DNA from: an uncultured Candidatus Melainabacteria bacterium
GTDB lineage: Bacteria > Cyanobacteriota > Vampirovibrionia > Gastranaerophilales > Gastranaerophilaceae
Assembly: GCA_934777245.1 (NCBI GenBank)
Contig: CAKVND010000002.1
Span: 1-64,000, forward strand
Length of the DNA stretch: 64,000 nucleotides
Direction: 5' to 3'
Shown here one piece after another: positions 63,063-64,000 of the stretch. The notes under the pieces are model-generated. The model had not been told where the DNA came from and did not search any database. It saw nothing but the letters and a program-made list of their open reading frames with translations. Made by a program: the position numbers and the translations under genes. Within the stretch, counting starts at the first letter, position 1; each line of letters begins with the position of its first letter.

Positions 63063-64000
63063 ATGGAACAATTTGTAATTACATTCGATGAGATTCGAGC
63101 TTTATTAGTAGAACAACAGTATGCTGAAAGTGATATAGAAGAATTAGAAAAAGCATTTGAGTTTGCAAAAAAACTTCACGCCGGTCAATACAGGGTTTCA
63201 GAAGAACCTTACATTATTCACCCAATGGAAGTTGTAAAAATTTTAATTGGCTTAAGAGCCGATAAACACACTCTTATGGCAGGTTTTTTACATGATATTC
63301 TGGAAGATACAGATACTAAGCCGGAAGAGATTAAAGAACTTTTTGGCGAAGATGTACTTAATCTTGTTCAAGGTGTAACAAAATTAGGTAAATTGCAGTT
63401 TAAATCAACAGAAGAACGTCAGGCAGAAAACTTTAGACGTATGTTTATAGCAATGGCAAGTGATGTTAGAATTATTTTACTGAAACTTGCTGACAGGTTG
63501 CATAATATGCGAACTCTGAACTATATGACGCCTGTTAAACAGCAACGAATTGCGCAAGAAACACTTGATATTTTTGCACCGCTTGCAAACCGTTTAGGGG
63601 TTGGTAAGATTAAAGCTGAGCTTGAAGATTTATCGCTAAAATATCTTCATCCTGATAAATATTATGAAATTGCTCAACTTGTTTCTCAAAAAAAAGCCGA
63701 ACGCGAAATGACAGTTAAGCTTTTGATAGATAAGATTTCAAAAGATGTTAAAGCAAGCGGAATTAATGCGCAAATCACAGGGCGCGCGAAACACTATTAT
63801 AGTATTTACAACAAAATGCGCCGTTTAAATGTAGCTTTCCACGATTTATACGACATTACAGCTGTTCGTGTAATTGTTGATACAGAAAAAGAATGTTACG
63901 AAGTTCTTGGGCTTATTCACTCGCAATTTAAACCAATTCCGGGGCGTTTCAAAGACTATATTGCGATGCCAAAAGGTAACATGTACCAGTCCTTGCACAC
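63063..64000 (+). CDS. (p)ppGpp synthetase/hydrolase RelA/SpoT (partial)
   Basis: The frame runs from ATG 63063 off the window edge and gives over 310 residues. The HD hydrolase domain is intact: FAKKLHAGQYRVSEEPYIIHP, then AGFLHDILEDT with the HD pair, then LKLADRLHNMRTL. It is followed by the start of the synthetase domain (ITGRAKHYYSIYNKM and YDITAVRVIVD, FKDYIAMPKGNMYQSLHT). An active-looking HD site suggests a bifunctional Rel/SpoT enzyme of the stringent response. Confidence 0.96.
   Translation, partial: MEQFVITFDEIRALLVEQQYAESDIEELEKAFEFAKKLHAGQYRVSEEPYIIHPMEVVKILIGLRADKHTLMAGFLHDILEDTDTKPEEIKELFGEDVLNLVQGVTKLGKLQFKSTEERQAENFRRMFIAMASDVRIILLKLADRLHNMRTLNYMTPVKQQRIAQETLDIFAPLANRLGVGKIKAELEDLSLKYLHPDKYYEIAQLVSQKKAEREMTVKLLIDKISKDVKASGINAQITGRAKHYYSIYNKMRRLNVAFHDLYDITAVRVIVDTEKECYEVLGLIHSQFKPIPGRFKDYIAMPKGNMYQSLH

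Overview
The window is AT-rich, densely coded DNA of a Gram-negative bacterium. Lipid A/KDO genes (kdsB, lpxK), an AsmA-like envelope protein and an autotransporter with a C-terminal barrel indicate an outer membrane. The efp-accB-accC order, scpA/scpB, many TPR proteins, EF-hand calpain-like proteases and an isolated flagellin would fit a gut member of the non-photosynthetic cyanobacterial relatives (Melainabacteria/Vampirovibrionia, Gastranaerophilales type). That assignment is inference; no rRNA is present to settle it.

Layout. 1-6203: ribosomal protein genes (end of rplU, rpmA), a small unknown gene, a methyltransferase, then kdsB, lpxK, the RNase P RNA, tmk and prfB, separated by palindromic intergenic repeats. 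6204-6783: a gene-free stretch full of small hairpins. 6784-10557: a 2-oxo acid decarboxylase, gmk and a ferritin-like protein. 10601-13593: accC, accB and efp on the minus strand, divergent from rpmH. 13678-18691: a truncated copy of the recN 3' end, an M48 peptidase/TPR pair, intact recN and an acidic-tailed TPR protein. 18782-28976: a GH13 enzyme, era, an unknown 621-residue protein, a metzincin-TPR protein, scpB, scpA and an iron-sulfur CCG protein. 29043-32408: tRNA-Leu(UAG), an M16-like protein without its zinc motif, an M14 amidase, uppS and a DinJ/YafQ-type toxin-antitoxin pair. 32518-46907: AsmA-like protein, sugar porter, autotransporter, two related secreted proteins, small unknowns, flagellin and a small HTH regulator. 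46904-64000: mfd, two divergent calpain-like proteases, murA, a transketolase half, ftsE, ftsX, HDOD and degenerate GGDEF signalling proteins, an isochorismatase-fold hydrolase, a PAS histidine kinase and the start of a RelA/SpoT protein.

Most genes are housekeeping. The unusual material lies between and around them. (1) Three families of long inverted repeats have different arms built of short direct repeats; four of the six copies share the same 9-nt core. (2) The two divergent calpain-like genes each have a close match to a sigma-28 promoter. (3) Several genes lack a Shine-Dalgarno sequence and have a -10 box ending 6 nt before ATG, which predicts leaderless mRNAs. (4) A 143-bp recN 3'-end duplication brackets an M48/TPR gene pair. 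(5) A dispersed GC-rich repeat is inserted in frame in lpxK. No CRISPR array, IS transposase, prophage or rRNA operon was seen.
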